Positions 34,799 to 42,963 of a DNA stretch of 63,486 bases are shown one piece after another. Position 1 is the stretch's first letter. Each line of letters starts with the position of its first letter. This DNA comes from Pontiellaceae bacterium. Its GTDB lineage: Bacteria > Verrucomicrobiota > Kiritimatiellia > Kiritimatiellales > Pontiellaceae. Below the pieces are notes generated by a model that was given only the letters and a program-made list of their open reading frames with translations, was not told where the DNA came from and made no database searches. The position numbers and the translations under genes are program-made. The DNA lies in the NCBI GenBank assembly GCA_016937945.1, contig JAFGVP010000061.1, positions 1-63,486 of the forward strand. The letters are read 5' to 3'.

Positions 34799-37180
34799 GT
34801 GACTCCCGATCCCCAGAACAGAATTATCCTGGCAGCCTTCAACGCCCGCTATGCACACAGCGCGTTCGGCGCCCGCTACCTGCTGGCCAACCTCGGCGAA
34901 CTGAGGGCATGCGCCGGACTGCTTGAATTCGACCTCGCCGTACAACCGCGCATCGCCATCGAAAAAATCCTCGCATGCGAACCACGGATTGTCGGCATCG
35001 GCTGCTACATCTGGAATATTGATCTGGTCACGCGCATCGCCGCGCTGCTCAAACGCATCCGCCCCGACATCGTGCTCATTCTCGGCGGCCCGGAAATCAG
35101 CTACGAAACCGAACAGCAGGAAATTTTTACATACGCCGACCATGTCATCTGCGGCGAGGGTGAAATCGAATTCGCGAAACTGTGCCGGGAACTTCTAGGC
35201 AGGCGGACCGCCTGCGATACACAAACCGCCGAAGCCGTACCGCAGGCGGCCCGCCTGCTCCTCGCTGAACCGGTGGATGTAGAGCAGATCGAGCTGCCGT
35301 ACGATCTCTATACCGACGAGGATATTGCCCACCGCGCCATCTATGTCGAAGCCTCGCGCGGCTGTCCGTTCCGCTGTGAATACTGCATGTCGTCGCTCGA
35401 TTCCTGCGTTCGCTATTTCCCGAAAACGCGCTTTCTCGAAGCCATGCAGAAGCTGCTTGATCGAGGGGCACTCACCTTTAAATTTGTCGACCGCAGCTTT
35501 AACATCAACATCGACTTCGCCCTGGAAATTCTCGCCTTCTTCAAGGAACGCTATCGCCCCGGCATGATGCTGCATTTCGAGATGATTCCCGACCGGCTGC
35601 CGGCTGAACTGATGGCCGCCGTCGCCGACTGCCCGACCGGCATGCTGCAGTTTGAAATCGGAATTCAGACCTTCAACGAAGCCGTTGCTCATCGTATCCG
35701 GCGCCCGCTGAATATTGCCGTTATCGAAGCGAATATGAACCGGCTGCGCAGCGAAACCGGCGTACACATCCATTCCGACCTGATCGCCGGACTGCCCGGG
35801 GAAGATTTTGAAAGCTTTGCCGCCGGGTTCGACCGCCTGCTGGCACTTCATCCGCAGGAAATCCAGCTCGGCATCCTGAAACGGCTGCGCGGTGCACCGA
35901 TCGACCGCCACTCCCGGGAATGGGATATGGTTTACAGCCCGCATGCACCGTACGAAATCCTGCAGACCAGCCTCATTTCGTTCGACGCGATGCAGCGCAT
36001 CCAGCGCTTTGCCCGCTACTGGGACCTTACGGTCAACAACGGCCAGTTCATTGAAACCGCCCCGCTCATTTGGGAAGGTTGCAGGCGGGACGCCTGCGAT
36101 ACTCCACCCGCACCGCAGATGCTCCACCTGCCCGAAGCAACCGTACCGCAGGCGTCCCGCCTGCCCGAAGCAACTGTACCGCAGGCGTCCCGCCTGCCCG
36201 AAGCAACCGTACCGCAGGCGTCCCGCCTGCCCGAAACCACCGGCTTTAATCCTCACGAAGAAATCCACCAGACCCGGCGCAAAAACTATCCCCACTGGAC
36301 GCAGGAAGGATGCACCTATTTCGTGACATTCCGCCTGGCGGATTCCATTCCGCAGAACCGCATCAGGGAATACGAAGAACTGCGTCGCAAATGGGAAGAA
36401 CATCATCAGCCTCCCTATTCCGAGCAGGAAAAAAAACGCTTCAACGAACTGTTTTCTGAACAGGTAAATGAATGGCTGGATGGCGGCGCCGGAAGCTGCT
36501 GCTTACAGAATCCGGAAGTTTCCCGGATTGTCGCTGACACATTGCTGCACTTTGACGGCGAACGGTATGAACTGGATGAATGGGTCGTGATGCCCAACCA
36601 CGTTCACGTTCTGCTGAAACCTCACTCAGAATTTGAACTCTCAACAATTCTCCATACCTGGAAATCCTACTCGGCGCATGCAATCAATGAAGAACTCGGG
36701 CGGGATGGCCGTCTCTGGCAGCCGGAAAGCTATGACCACATCGTTCGTGATGAGGAGGAACTGTCGCGTATCCGGAATTACATTCGACGCAATCCGGAAA
36801 AAGCGGGGATCACCGTGGAGTTTGCGGGAAGCAGGCGGGACGCCTGCGATACACCCCCCGTACCGCAGGCGTCCCGCCTGCAACCGGAAATATCCCCCTT
36901 CGCCGCCTTCATGCAGTGGAGCGACTGGCTATATAAACAGACGGGAACCACCGGAAACCTGCACATGGTCCGGCTCGCCAAACTGCTGATGGAATTTCTG
37001 ACGAAGCAAAAAGGACTCGCTGAGCGGACGGTTGCCGAAGCCCTGTGGCACGACTATTCGCGCGGCAACCGGCCCGACCTTCCGGGATTCCTGAAAAAGT
37101 TTGGGTTTGAAAAACCCGTCACGGAAAAGACACTCTCCTCGGCAGTACTTCCGAGACAGGCGCGACACAGACAGGATTAA
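34799..37180 (+). CDS. B12-binding / radical SAM / DUF4080 protein interrupted in frame by a RAYT transposase
   Basis: About 793 residues in one open frame, against roughly 530 without the insert. Host parts: an N-terminal B12-binding-like domain (RIILAAFNARYAHSAFGARY, LILGGPEISYE), a radical SAM core with the CxxxCxxC cluster at Cys189, Cys193 and Cys196 (RGCPFRCEYCMSS), and a DUF4080 domain (RFARYWDLTVNNGQF ... FAAFMQWSDWLYKQTG). Between IWEG and SPFAAF the frame runs through REP repeats and a complete RAYT, then back into the host. A smaller REP pair sits in frame at 35198-35258. The start GTG at 34799 (MTPDPQNRII) fits the family best; a TTG at 34757 is also open. Whether the host enzyme still folds is unknown. 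It precedes prmA by 3 bases. Confidence 0.85.
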   Translation: MTPDPQNRIILAAFNARYAHSAFGARYLLANLGELRACAGLLEFDLAVQPRIAIEKILACEPRIVGIGCYIWNIDLVTRIAALLKRIRPDIVLILGGPEISYETEQQEIFTYADHVICGEGEIEFAKLCRELLGRRTACDTQTAEAVPQAARLLLAEPVDVEQIELPYDLYTDEDIAHRAIYVEASRGCPFRCEYCMSSLDSCVRYFPKTRFLEAMQKLLDRGALTFKFVDRSFNINIDFALEILAFFKERYRPGMMLHFEMIPDRLPAELMAAVADCPTGMLQFEIGIQTFNEAVAHRIRRPLNIAVIEANMNRLRSETGVHIHSDLIAGLPGEDFESFAAGFDRLLALHPQEIQLGILKRLRGAPIDRHSREWDMVYSPHAPYEILQTSLISFDAMQRIQRFARYWDLTVNNGQFIETAPLIWEGCRRDACDTPPAPQMLHLPEATVPQASRLPEATVPQASRLPEATVPQASRLPETTGFNPHEEIHQTRRKNYPHWTQEGCTYFVTFRLADSIPQNRIREYEELRRKWEEHHQPPYSEQEKKRFNELFSEQVNEWLDGGAGSCCLQNPEVSRIVADTLLHFDGERYELDEWVVMPNHVHVLLKPHSEFELSTILHTWKSYSAHAINEELGRDGRLWQPESYDHIVRDEEELSRIRNYIRRNPEKAGITVEFAGSRRDACDTPPVPQASRLQPEISPFAAFMQWSDWLYKQTGTTGNLHMVRLAKLLMEFLTKQKGLAERTVAEALWHDYSRGNRPDLPGFLKKFGFEKPVTEKTLSSAVLPRQARHRQD
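35198..35258. repeat. REP pair inserted in frame in the radical SAM gene
   Basis: The left palindrome GCAGGCGGACCGCCTGCGATAC and the right one are written here only by ends: 35199-35220 (left, ending CGATAC) and 35237-35258 (right, beginning GTACCGCAGG). They add about 21 codons (GRRTACDTQTAEAVPQAARL) between CRELL and AEPVDVEQ, without a stop. Confidence 0.85.
36081..36241. repeat. REP cluster at the left edge of the RAYT: one left REP and four 33-base tandem units
   Basis: A left REP at 36081-36102 is followed by tandem 33-base units starting at 36110 (degenerate, 27 of 33 matching), 36143, 36176 and 36209. Each unit carries a right REP of 22 bases plus an 11-base linker, and encodes PEATVPQASRL in frame. 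The units are direct repeats without spacers. Confidence 0.9.
36831..36881. repeat. REP pair at the right edge of the RAYT
   Basis: The left palindrome is at 36831-36852 and the right one at 36860-36881, separated by seven bases (ACCCCCC-like). Both match the consensus exactly. The pair is in frame, coding SRRDACDTPPVPQASRLQ. Confidence 0.9.
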
Positions 37181-37183
37181 AGC

Positions 37184-38044
37184 ATGACAGAAGAAAACAA
37201 GAACTGCGGCGGGCAGTTAAACCTGCTCGTTAAAACAGCGGATGCGGATGCCGTTTGCGAATGGGTCCGGGACGCCTTGCAGAAAGAACCGATCGAAACC
37301 ATGCAGCCGTTTGCAGAGGAGACCCGAATCGAGATTTATTTTGATTCGCTGACCGAAGCACAGATTGCCGAGAAAGCATTGCCGCCGGAACTGAATATTC
37401 TGGGGACGGAGGCGCAGGCCTATGAGGAGCAGGATTGGACCACCTTCTGGCAACACCATTTCAAGATCACGGATATCGGAAACCGGCTGCGTACAGTTCC
37501 GGAATGGGAAACGGCGCCGGACGACGACCGGATCAACATTATCATTAATCCCGGGCTGAGCTTCGGAACAGGTGGACATTTTACAACGCGTTTCTGCCTT
37601 GAGGCGCTGGAAGAAGCGGTACAGGAGCTGAATCCGCAATCCATGATCGATGCGGGAACGGGTAGCGGCATTCTGTCGATCGCCGCCGTCAAACTGGGAA
37701 TTCCGTCGGTGGAGGCATTCGACTTTGATCCCGTCTGTATCGGGCAATGCGAGGAAAATGCGATGCGTAACGCGGTCGAAGGCCGAATCCGGTTTTTCGA
37801 GGCCGATGTGCTTGAGCCGGGCTGGTATCGGGAGCCGGTAGACCTGCTCTGCGCAAACATCCTGACGTCCGTACTGCTTGAAGCGGCGCCGCTCATCAAA
37901 CGCGCGGCAAAAAGACGGATTCTGCTGAGCGGGATTCGCGAGATTGAGGCCGATGCCGTGGCCGAAACCTTTATCCAGCTGGGCGGACGGGAAGTTTCCC
38001 GCGACGGCGACGGCCAGTGGTGCGGATTGGTGATTGACGTTTAG
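37184..38044 (+). CDS. prmA: Ribosomal protein L11 methyltransferase
   Basis: Methylates ribosomal protein L11 using S-adenosylmethionine. 286 residues, a normal length. The PrmA N-terminal substrate domain (~1-110) is followed by PGLSFGTGGHFTTRFCLEAL, the SAM motif DAGTGSGILSIAAVKLG, and CANILTSVLLEAAPLI with the NxL(P/T) region. The gene follows the radical SAM gene by 3 bases and may depend on its transcript. Confidence 0.93.
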   Translation: MTEENKNCGGQLNLLVKTADADAVCEWVRDALQKEPIETMQPFAEETRIEIYFDSLTEAQIAEKALPPELNILGTEAQAYEEQDWTTFWQHHFKITDIGNRLRTVPEWETAPDDDRINIIINPGLSFGTGGHFTTRFCLEALEEAVQELNPQSMIDAGTGSGILSIAAVKLGIPSVEAFDFDPVCIGQCEENAMRNAVEGRIRFFEADVLEPGWYREPVDLLCANILTSVLLEAAPLIKRAAKRRILLSGIREIEADAVAETFIQLGGREVSRDGDGQWCGLVIDV

Positions 38045-38054
38045 CGAGGTATTT

Positions 38055-39020
38055 ATGATCCGGCAGAAAAAGAACAGATCCCGCCTGCTTCACTATTTTG
38101 ATCGGACGGTCTGGACCCTGACCACTCTTCTGGCGGTTATTTCCCTCATCGGACTGGCCGGCAAGCTCCATTGGGCGCTCGACCTTTTTTCCCACTTCAG
38201 GGTGCAGTATGTTCAGCTGGCGCTGGTTTTTGCCGGAATCTGCCTCTGGGTACGTCGAAACCGCGCGGCAGTTACCCTGATCCTGATCGGCCTCTTTAAC
38301 TATGCGTTCGTCTATCCCCTCTACCTAGGGAAACCGGACGCAAAAACCGCCGAACCGGTTCGCGCCATGCTGATGAATATCCTGGCGGCCAACGGAAATA
38401 CACAGCAGGTGCTGGAGGCGATCGATACCTATAAGCCCGATATCCTGTTGCTTGAAGAGGTAACCCCGGAATGGGCCGCCAAGCTGGAGAAGCTGAACGA
38501 GACTTATCCCTATCGGGCCGCCCGGCCACAAAGTGACTGCTTTGGAATCATGCTGCTCAGCATGCTTCCGCTGCAGCATGCCGAAGTCGTCGAAATCGGC
38601 ACCAGCGGACTGCCATCGATCATGGCGGACGTCTATATCCCGGATAACGAAGTTTTCACGCTCGTCGGCACGCATCCCCTGCCTCCGGTCAGCGCCGATT
38701 ATGCGCGCCGGCGCAACGAACAGCTGGCCGAACTGCCGGAGATCATCGGCAACCAGAAGCATCCTGTGCTGCTGATCGGCGATCTGAACACCTCGCCGTG
38801 GTCTCCCTGGTTCCGGACCCTGCTGCGCGATTCAGGACTCAAAAACAGCATGAAAGGTTTCGGGTTCCAGCCCAGCTGGCCGCAGCAGAGTCCGCTGCTT
38901 CGCATCCCGATCGATCATGTTCTCCACGACGAACGGATTCATATCCAGCACCGGATGATCGGGCCGGATATCGGATCCGACCATTTTCCGGTGATCGTCG
39001 ATTTCACCCTGCAGCCGTAA
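38055..39020 (+). CDS. Endonuclease/exonuclease/phosphatase (EEP) family membrane-anchored hydrolase
   Basis: About 321 residues. Three hydrophobic segments in the first ~95 residues (TLLAVISLIGLAG, VQLALVFAGICLWV, VTLILIGLFNYAFVYPLYLG) anchor an EEP domain. Catalytic and metal motifs are visible: ILLLEEVTPEW (Glu), VLLIGDLNTSPWSPWFR (Asp-Asn) and the terminal IGSDHFPVIVDF (Asp-His). Such anchored EEP proteins can act on nucleic acids or phosphoesters outside the cytoplasm, and the substrate is not predictable. The ATG at 38055 has GCGAGG upstream. Confidence 0.87.
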   Translation: MIRQKKNRSRLLHYFDRTVWTLTTLLAVISLIGLAGKLHWALDLFSHFRVQYVQLALVFAGICLWVRRNRAAVTLILIGLFNYAFVYPLYLGKPDAKTAEPVRAMLMNILAANGNTQQVLEAIDTYKPDILLLEEVTPEWAAKLEKLNETYPYRAARPQSDCFGIMLLSMLPLQHAEVVEIGTSGLPSIMADVYIPDNEVFTLVGTHPLPPVSADYARRRNEQLAELPEIIGNQKHPVLLIGDLNTSPWSPWFRTLLRDSGLKNSMKGFGFQPSWPQQSPLLRIPIDHVLHDERIHIQHRMIGPDIGSDHFPVIVDFTLQP

Positions 39021-39045
39021 TGAAGAGCTCTGAAAGGAGCCTGAT

Positions 39046-40083
39046 ATGAAGAAACGGATTCAACTTATCCTTCGGATCATCCTGCCGATCGGCACCATCG
39101 TCTCCATGTTCTTCGTTCCATGGATCCTGATCCGCGCGTGGATCAAACCGCTGCCGGATTCGGTTCAGGAGCAGGTCAACAGCGCCATCGGACTCGGATT
39201 TGATGGCATCCTTGTTTATGTGGATGAGTCCGGCAGGCCGCCGGCGTTCTATGCCGCCGGCTGGCACGACCGACAGAACCGCATACCGGCCAACCCGCAC
39301 GCCCTGTTCAAGATCGCCAGTATCGACAAGTTATACACGGCGGTCGCGATCAGCAAACTGGTTCACGACGGACGGCTCTCGCTGGATAAAACCGTGGCCG
39401 ATTATTTTCCGGAACTTGCCGGGTGGATTGAATATGCGGATCAGATCACCGTGCGGATGCTGGTTCAGCACCGCAGCGGAATCCCGAACTTTACGGATAC
39501 GGCGGACTTCTGGACCCATCCGCCCGAAAGCGGCGATGAAGCGCTGAAACTCATACTGGATCAGCCGGCCCGCTTCCGCCCCGATCAAAGGTATGCATAT
39601 TCCAACACCAACTATCTGCTGCTTTCCCGGCTCATAGAAAAAGTCACAGGCGGTGCAAAATTTCGGTATATCACAGAGGTCATCCTGAACCCGCTCGGAC
39701 TGAGCCATACATTTGCATCGATACACGACGTGAACATGGATGAACTCATGAGCGGCTACTATGTGGGCATCGAAGAAGATATCAAGACCGCGGACTACGG
39801 CTCCATGATTGCCTCGGCCGAGGATGTGGGCGTTTTCCTGCGGGCACTGAATGACGGTTCTCTTTTTGCCGAAGGCGAACAGGAGATCTACTCCTCGATT
39901 TATTGGTACGAACACACCGGCCTCGTTGCCGGCTATCAGAGCATCGCCAAATACCACAAGGATATCGACACGGTGGTTATCCAGTTTACGAACACCACGG
40001 ATTTTCAGGGATACAACTGGAACCTGTCCGAAATCGTCTACAACCGCATCGTGAAGATCGTGCGGCGGCAGCACGCACAATGA
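39046..40083 (+). CDS. Serine hydrolase of the class C beta-lactamase / penicillin-binding family
   Basis: 345 residues. An N-terminal membrane helix (LILRIILPIGTIVSMFFVPW) leads to a periplasmic hydrolase domain. The active-site motifs are SxxK at Ser92-Lys95 (ASIDKLYTA), YSN at Tyr185 (YAYSNTNYLLLS) and HTG (WYEHTGLVAGY). This domain covers esterases and peptidases as well as beta-lactamases, and nothing here points to antibiotic resistance. A GAAAGGAG site precedes the ATG. It follows the EEP gene by 25 bases, so the two may be co-transcribed. Confidence 0.87.
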   Translation: MKKRIQLILRIILPIGTIVSMFFVPWILIRAWIKPLPDSVQEQVNSAIGLGFDGILVYVDESGRPPAFYAAGWHDRQNRIPANPHALFKIASIDKLYTAVAISKLVHDGRLSLDKTVADYFPELAGWIEYADQITVRMLVQHRSGIPNFTDTADFWTHPPESGDEALKLILDQPARFRPDQRYAYSNTNYLLLSRLIEKVTGGAKFRYITEVILNPLGLSHTFASIHDVNMDELMSGYYVGIEEDIKTADYGSMIASAEDVGVFLRALNDGSLFAEGEQEIYSSIYWYEHTGLVAGYQSIAKYHKDIDTVVIQFTNTTDFQGYNWNLSEIVYNRIVKIVRRQHAQ

Positions 40084-40278
40084 TATAACGCATTCTGCAA
40101 TCCGGCCACACCGCCATCCGGAAGATTGCCGGATCAGGAAGAAGAGCTATCGCCTTGCCTAAAGAGTGTGCCGGAGTAAACTGTTCGCTGTTTTATATAT
40201 TTGTTTCACTGGGTGAAAGGGTGGCATTCCAGGTTGAAGAGGGTCATGGGGAAAAATCAAAACAGTTGGAGGATGCGC

Positions 40279-40644
40279 ATGCTGTTCCTGCACGGAACCA
40301 TGATCGCAGCGCCTCTTCTGATGCTGGTTCTTCACGCCGGCAACCACGTTTTCGGATTCTGCCTCTTCAAAAAACTGTCCGGAATCGACTGCCCCGCCTG
40401 CGGCATCACCCACTCTATCATGGCCATGATGAGCGGCCATCCGGCGGAGGCGCTCCGCTTTCACCCGGCCGGACCGGCGGTCCTGATTTTACTGGCCGGC
40501 ATGACCGCCTATCTGAGCACCACGCTGCTGACCCGTTTCAAGGGATTGGAGTGGCGGCGCGAAACGGCCGTTTACCATCTTCTGGACTATGCGATGGTCG
40601 GCATGTTGCTGGCCGGATGGTGCGTGAAACTATGTGTTAACTGA
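40279..40644 (+). CDS. DUF2752 membrane protein
   Basis: About 121 residues from the ATG at 40279, which has GGAGG 6 bases upstream. ATGs at 40273, 40246 and 40201 are also in frame. The DUF2752 signature LSGIDCPACGITHSIMAMMS is present, with three hydrophobic helices. Function unknown; the CPACG motif may bind a metal. The small CxxC membrane protein gene that follows by 18 bases shares a Cys-pair theme. Confidence 0.82.
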   Translation: MLFLHGTMIAAPLLMLVLHAGNHVFGFCLFKKLSGIDCPACGITHSIMAMMSGHPAEALRFHPAGPAVLILLAGMTAYLSTTLLTRFKGLEWRRETAVYHLLDYAMVGMLLAGWCVKLCVN

Positions 40645-40662
40645 ATACAAAGGAGAAAAACT

Positions 40663-40830
40663 ATGGCAATGGTAACGTGTCCGAAATGTACGAAACAGAC
40701 CGCCCAGGGCGGATTCCCGGCATGGGAAATTATCGTGGCAATCTGCTTCTTCCCGCTGGGTCTTCTGGCCCTGCTGGCCGGTCGCAAACCGACCACCTGC
40801 CAGCACTGCGGAAACACCTGGCAGGCCTAA
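40663..40830 (+). CDS. Small membrane protein with two CxxC pairs around one helix
   Basis: 55 residues, too short for most gene calls but supported by a strong AAAGGAG site. MVTCPKCTKQ and TTCQHCGNTW carry CxxC pairs on both sides of one hydrophobic stretch (IIVAICFFPLGLLALLAG). That makes a split zinc ribbon with a membrane hairpin, as in LITAF-like proteins. Function unknown. It is followed by a REP-containing hairpin. Confidence 0.75.
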   Translation: MAMVTCPKCTKQTAQGGFPAWEIIVAICFFPLGLLALLAGRKPTTCQHCGNTWQA

Positions 40831-40839
40831 AGAAATCAG

Positions 40840-40927
40840 AAAAACGGTAACCGTATTGAGCAGCCGGGACGACTTCGATATGTACCGCAGGCGTCCCGCC
40901 TGCTATTGGAATGCGGCTACCGTTTTT
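40840..40927 (+). terminator. Large hairpin after the 55-residue gene, with a REP pair in its loop
   Basis: The outer arms AAAAACGGTAACCGTATT and AATGCGGCTACCGTTTTT pair with few mismatches. The right arm ends in a T-run, as in an intrinsic terminator. Between the arms lies the REP pair 40860-40903. Confidence 0.65.
40860..40903. repeat. REP pair inside a terminator loop
   Basis: The right REP (40882-40903) matches the consensus exactly. The left one (40860-40881) matches 18 of 22. The two abut, like the pair at 1514-1558. Confidence 0.8.
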
Positions 40928-40952
40928 CGGCTGCATTCCAACCCGCAACACC

Positions 40953-42890
40953 TTAGAAAAATCCGCCGTCGTTCTGCAGCAGATCCTCGGGAATCTCGGA
41001 CAGGAAGCGGGACGGATCGAGAAAAATCATGCCGCCGTCGCGCTGGCGTCGCACCATCGGCGAACAGAGAAACAGCTCATCCTCAGCACGGGTGACCGCG
41101 ACATAGAAGAGGCGCCGCTCCTCGGCATCGCCGGACTCTTCCACCGACTTTTTGCTCGGGAACATATCCTCGTTCACAAACAGGATGAAGACGGCTTTCC
41201 ACTCCAGCCCCTTGGCCTGATGCACCGTGCTCAACCGCAGGGCATCCTCCTCCTGTCCGGAATCGGACGGCACGTTTCCGCCTTCGGCATCCAGATTGGT
41301 CAACAGGGCAATTTCAGAAAGGAAGGCCTCCGTGGAGTCAAACTTGACCGTAAAGTCGATGAGTCCGTCGAGATCCTCGGCGCGGAACTTGTGGTTATCA
41401 AAGTTTTCCACCATGTATTCGCCATAAAACGCCTTCTTGAAACGGAAGATCAGTTCACCGGGATCGTTTTCCAGATTCTCTTCGCGGTAAGCTAGAAAGA
41501 CTGGACGAATCTTTTCCCACTCTTCGCGGGCCGCCGCCGGCAACGCCGCCAGCAGGTCGTCATGAGTCTCAGCGCGCTGTAGGTTTACGCGGCCGCCAAA
41601 CTTTTTAAAGATTTTCTGGACCGTCTTGGCACCCACTTTCGGCAGCATTTCCATGAGTCGACCGAAGGCCAGCTCGTCGGAAGGATTTACCAACAGACGG
41701 AGTACTGTAATGACATCCTTGATGTGGGCCTGCTCAAAGAACCGCACGCCGGAGGTCACCACGTACGGCAGCTGGGCGCGGGCCAGCTCCATCTGCAGTT
41801 CCATGGCATGAAAGTGTGAGCGGTATAGCACGCAGATTTCCGAATAGGGCGTGCCGCGCCGATGCAGCTCATGCGCCTTCTCAATCACATATCGCGCCTG
41901 AACCGATCCGTCACGAACCTTGACCAGCTTCGGCAGCGTCCTGCTTTCACGCACCGCCTTGAGTTCCTTCTGGAACTGCTCCGGATTTCCGGCAATCACC
42001 TCGTTGGCAACATCCAGAATCTCAGGCGTACTGCGATAGTTGATCTGCAGCTTGAAGGTCTGCGCGCCCGGATAGGTTTTTTCAAACTCCAGAAAATTTC
42101 TGAAGTCGGCGCCGCGCCAGGAATAGATGCTCTGGAAGTCATCGCCTACCACCATGATATTGCCGTGAGTCCGCACCAGCATGTGCACAAGCTCGGCCTG
42201 GATGGCGTTGGTGTCCTGATATTCATCAACCAGCACATACTTGAACGAGTCCTGATAAAAGTTGCGGATGCGTTCATTTTCCGCAAGCAGCCGGTGGGCA
42301 TGGAGCAACAGATCGTCAAAATCCATGGCGTTGGATTCGCGTTTCTTTTCCTGATAGCGCGCATGTACCTTCAGCACCTGATCGGCGTCCACCTCGGAAT
42401 ACTCAAACTGCTCATCGACCGCCGCCGCAAGATCGCCCATACGTCCGCTCACCACGCCGAACAGGCTCAGCAATACTTCCGGTTTCGGGAAATGCTTTTT
42501 ATCCACTCCGAGCTCCTCGGAGCAGGAACGCATCAGCTTTTTGGCATCATCGGCGTCGAGAATCGTATAATCCTTCCCGAAGCCCAGCACATCGGCGTGC
42601 GATCGAAGCAGCCGGTTGGCAAAGGAGTGAAACGTACCGCTGTAGCCGCTGTTGAAACGTTTTTTTACCAGTTCCTCCGCACGCGTCAGCATCTCCTTCG
42701 CCGCCTTGTTGGTAAAGGTCAGCAGGAGGACTTCCCATGGCTGAACGCCCCGTTCCGTGACGAGATAGGCCAATCGGTAAATAAGGGTTCGCGTCTTACC
42801 GGTTCCGGCGGCGGCCACGACCAGCGCAGGTCCGTCCGGCGCCGTTACGGCGGCATACTGTTCTTCGTTGAGTTCATCTCGAAAATTCAT
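40953..42890 (-). CDS. UvrD/Rep-family ATP-dependent DNA helicase
   Basis: About 645 residues, a superfamily 1A helicase. Motifs in order: Walker A AAAGTGKTRTLIYRLAYL, the DEYQDTNAIQ box, GDDFQSIYSWRGAD, FKLQINYRSTPEIL, LSTVHQAKGLEWKAVFIL and FYVAVTRAEDEL. It likely unwinds DNA in repair or replication restart; it is close to PcrA/UvrD but shorter than E. coli UvrD (720). The ATG at 42890 (MNFRDELNEEQ) is chosen, because the open frame upstream has no family similarity. It is convergent with the 55-residue gene. Confidence 0.93.
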   Translation of the reverse strand: MNFRDELNEEQYAAVTAPDGPALVVAAAGTGKTRTLIYRLAYLVTERGVQPWEVLLLTFTNKAAKEMLTRAEELVKKRFNSGYSGTFHSFANRLLRSHADVLGFGKDYTILDADDAKKLMRSCSEELGVDKKHFPKPEVLLSLFGVVSGRMGDLAAAVDEQFEYSEVDADQVLKVHARYQEKKRESNAMDFDDLLLHAHRLLAENERIRNFYQDSFKYVLVDEYQDTNAIQAELVHMLVRTHGNIMVVGDDFQSIYSWRGADFRNFLEFEKTYPGAQTFKLQINYRSTPEILDVANEVIAGNPEQFQKELKAVRESRTLPKLVKVRDGSVQARYVIEKAHELHRRGTPYSEICVLYRSHFHAMELQMELARAQLPYVVTSGVRFFEQAHIKDVITVLRLLVNPSDELAFGRLMEMLPKVGAKTVQKIFKKFGGRVNLQRAETHDDLLAALPAAAREEWEKIRPVFLAYREENLENDPGELIFRFKKAFYGEYMVENFDNHKFRAEDLDGLIDFTVKFDSTEAFLSEIALLTNLDAEGGNVPSDSGQEEDALRLSTVHQAKGLEWKAVFILFVNEDMFPSKKSVEESGDAEERRLFYVAVTRAEDELFLCSPMVRRQRDGGMIFLDPSRFLSEIPEDLLQNDGGFF

Positions 42891-42963
42891 AACGGCGCAC
42901 TCTACCGGAACGCCGTAGCCGGTCAAAGAATTTTGCCGCAAGATGCCGGCATCCGCCGGAAAA

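Larger units (their letters stand above)
36081..36881 (+). mobile_element. REP-flanked RAYT (REP-associated tyrosine transposase) cassette
   Basis: The 801-base segment (267 codons) is bounded by REP palindromes at both ends. It encodes a Y1/HUH transposase of the RAYT type: an N-terminal RRKNYPHWTQEGCTYFVTFR, the metal-binding HUH motif in MPNHVHVLLKP (His601 and His603 of the host numbering) and the catalytic Tyr645 in SYDHIVRDEEEL, followed by YIRRNPEKAGI. All key residues are present. It has no strong start of its own; an ATG at 36118 inside a degenerate REP copy is the only nearby candidate. RAYTs are thought to move or maintain REP elements. Here one sits inside a gene on the same strand and frame. 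Confidence 0.88.

Noticed and set aside
36110..36241. CRISPR-like array
   Set aside because: The units are contiguous 33-base direct repeats with the same linker each time. There are no variable spacers, and no cas genes are nearby.
35195..36406. 403-codon minus-strand frame opposite the radical SAM/RAYT gene
   Set aside because: Overlaps the conserved radical SAM core; its repeated text (RRDACGTVASG) is only the reverse reading of the REP units.
39046..40083. Antibiotic-resistance beta-lactamase
   Set aside because: The SxxK/YSN/HTG set is shared by many esterases and peptidases, and nothing in the context suggests resistance.
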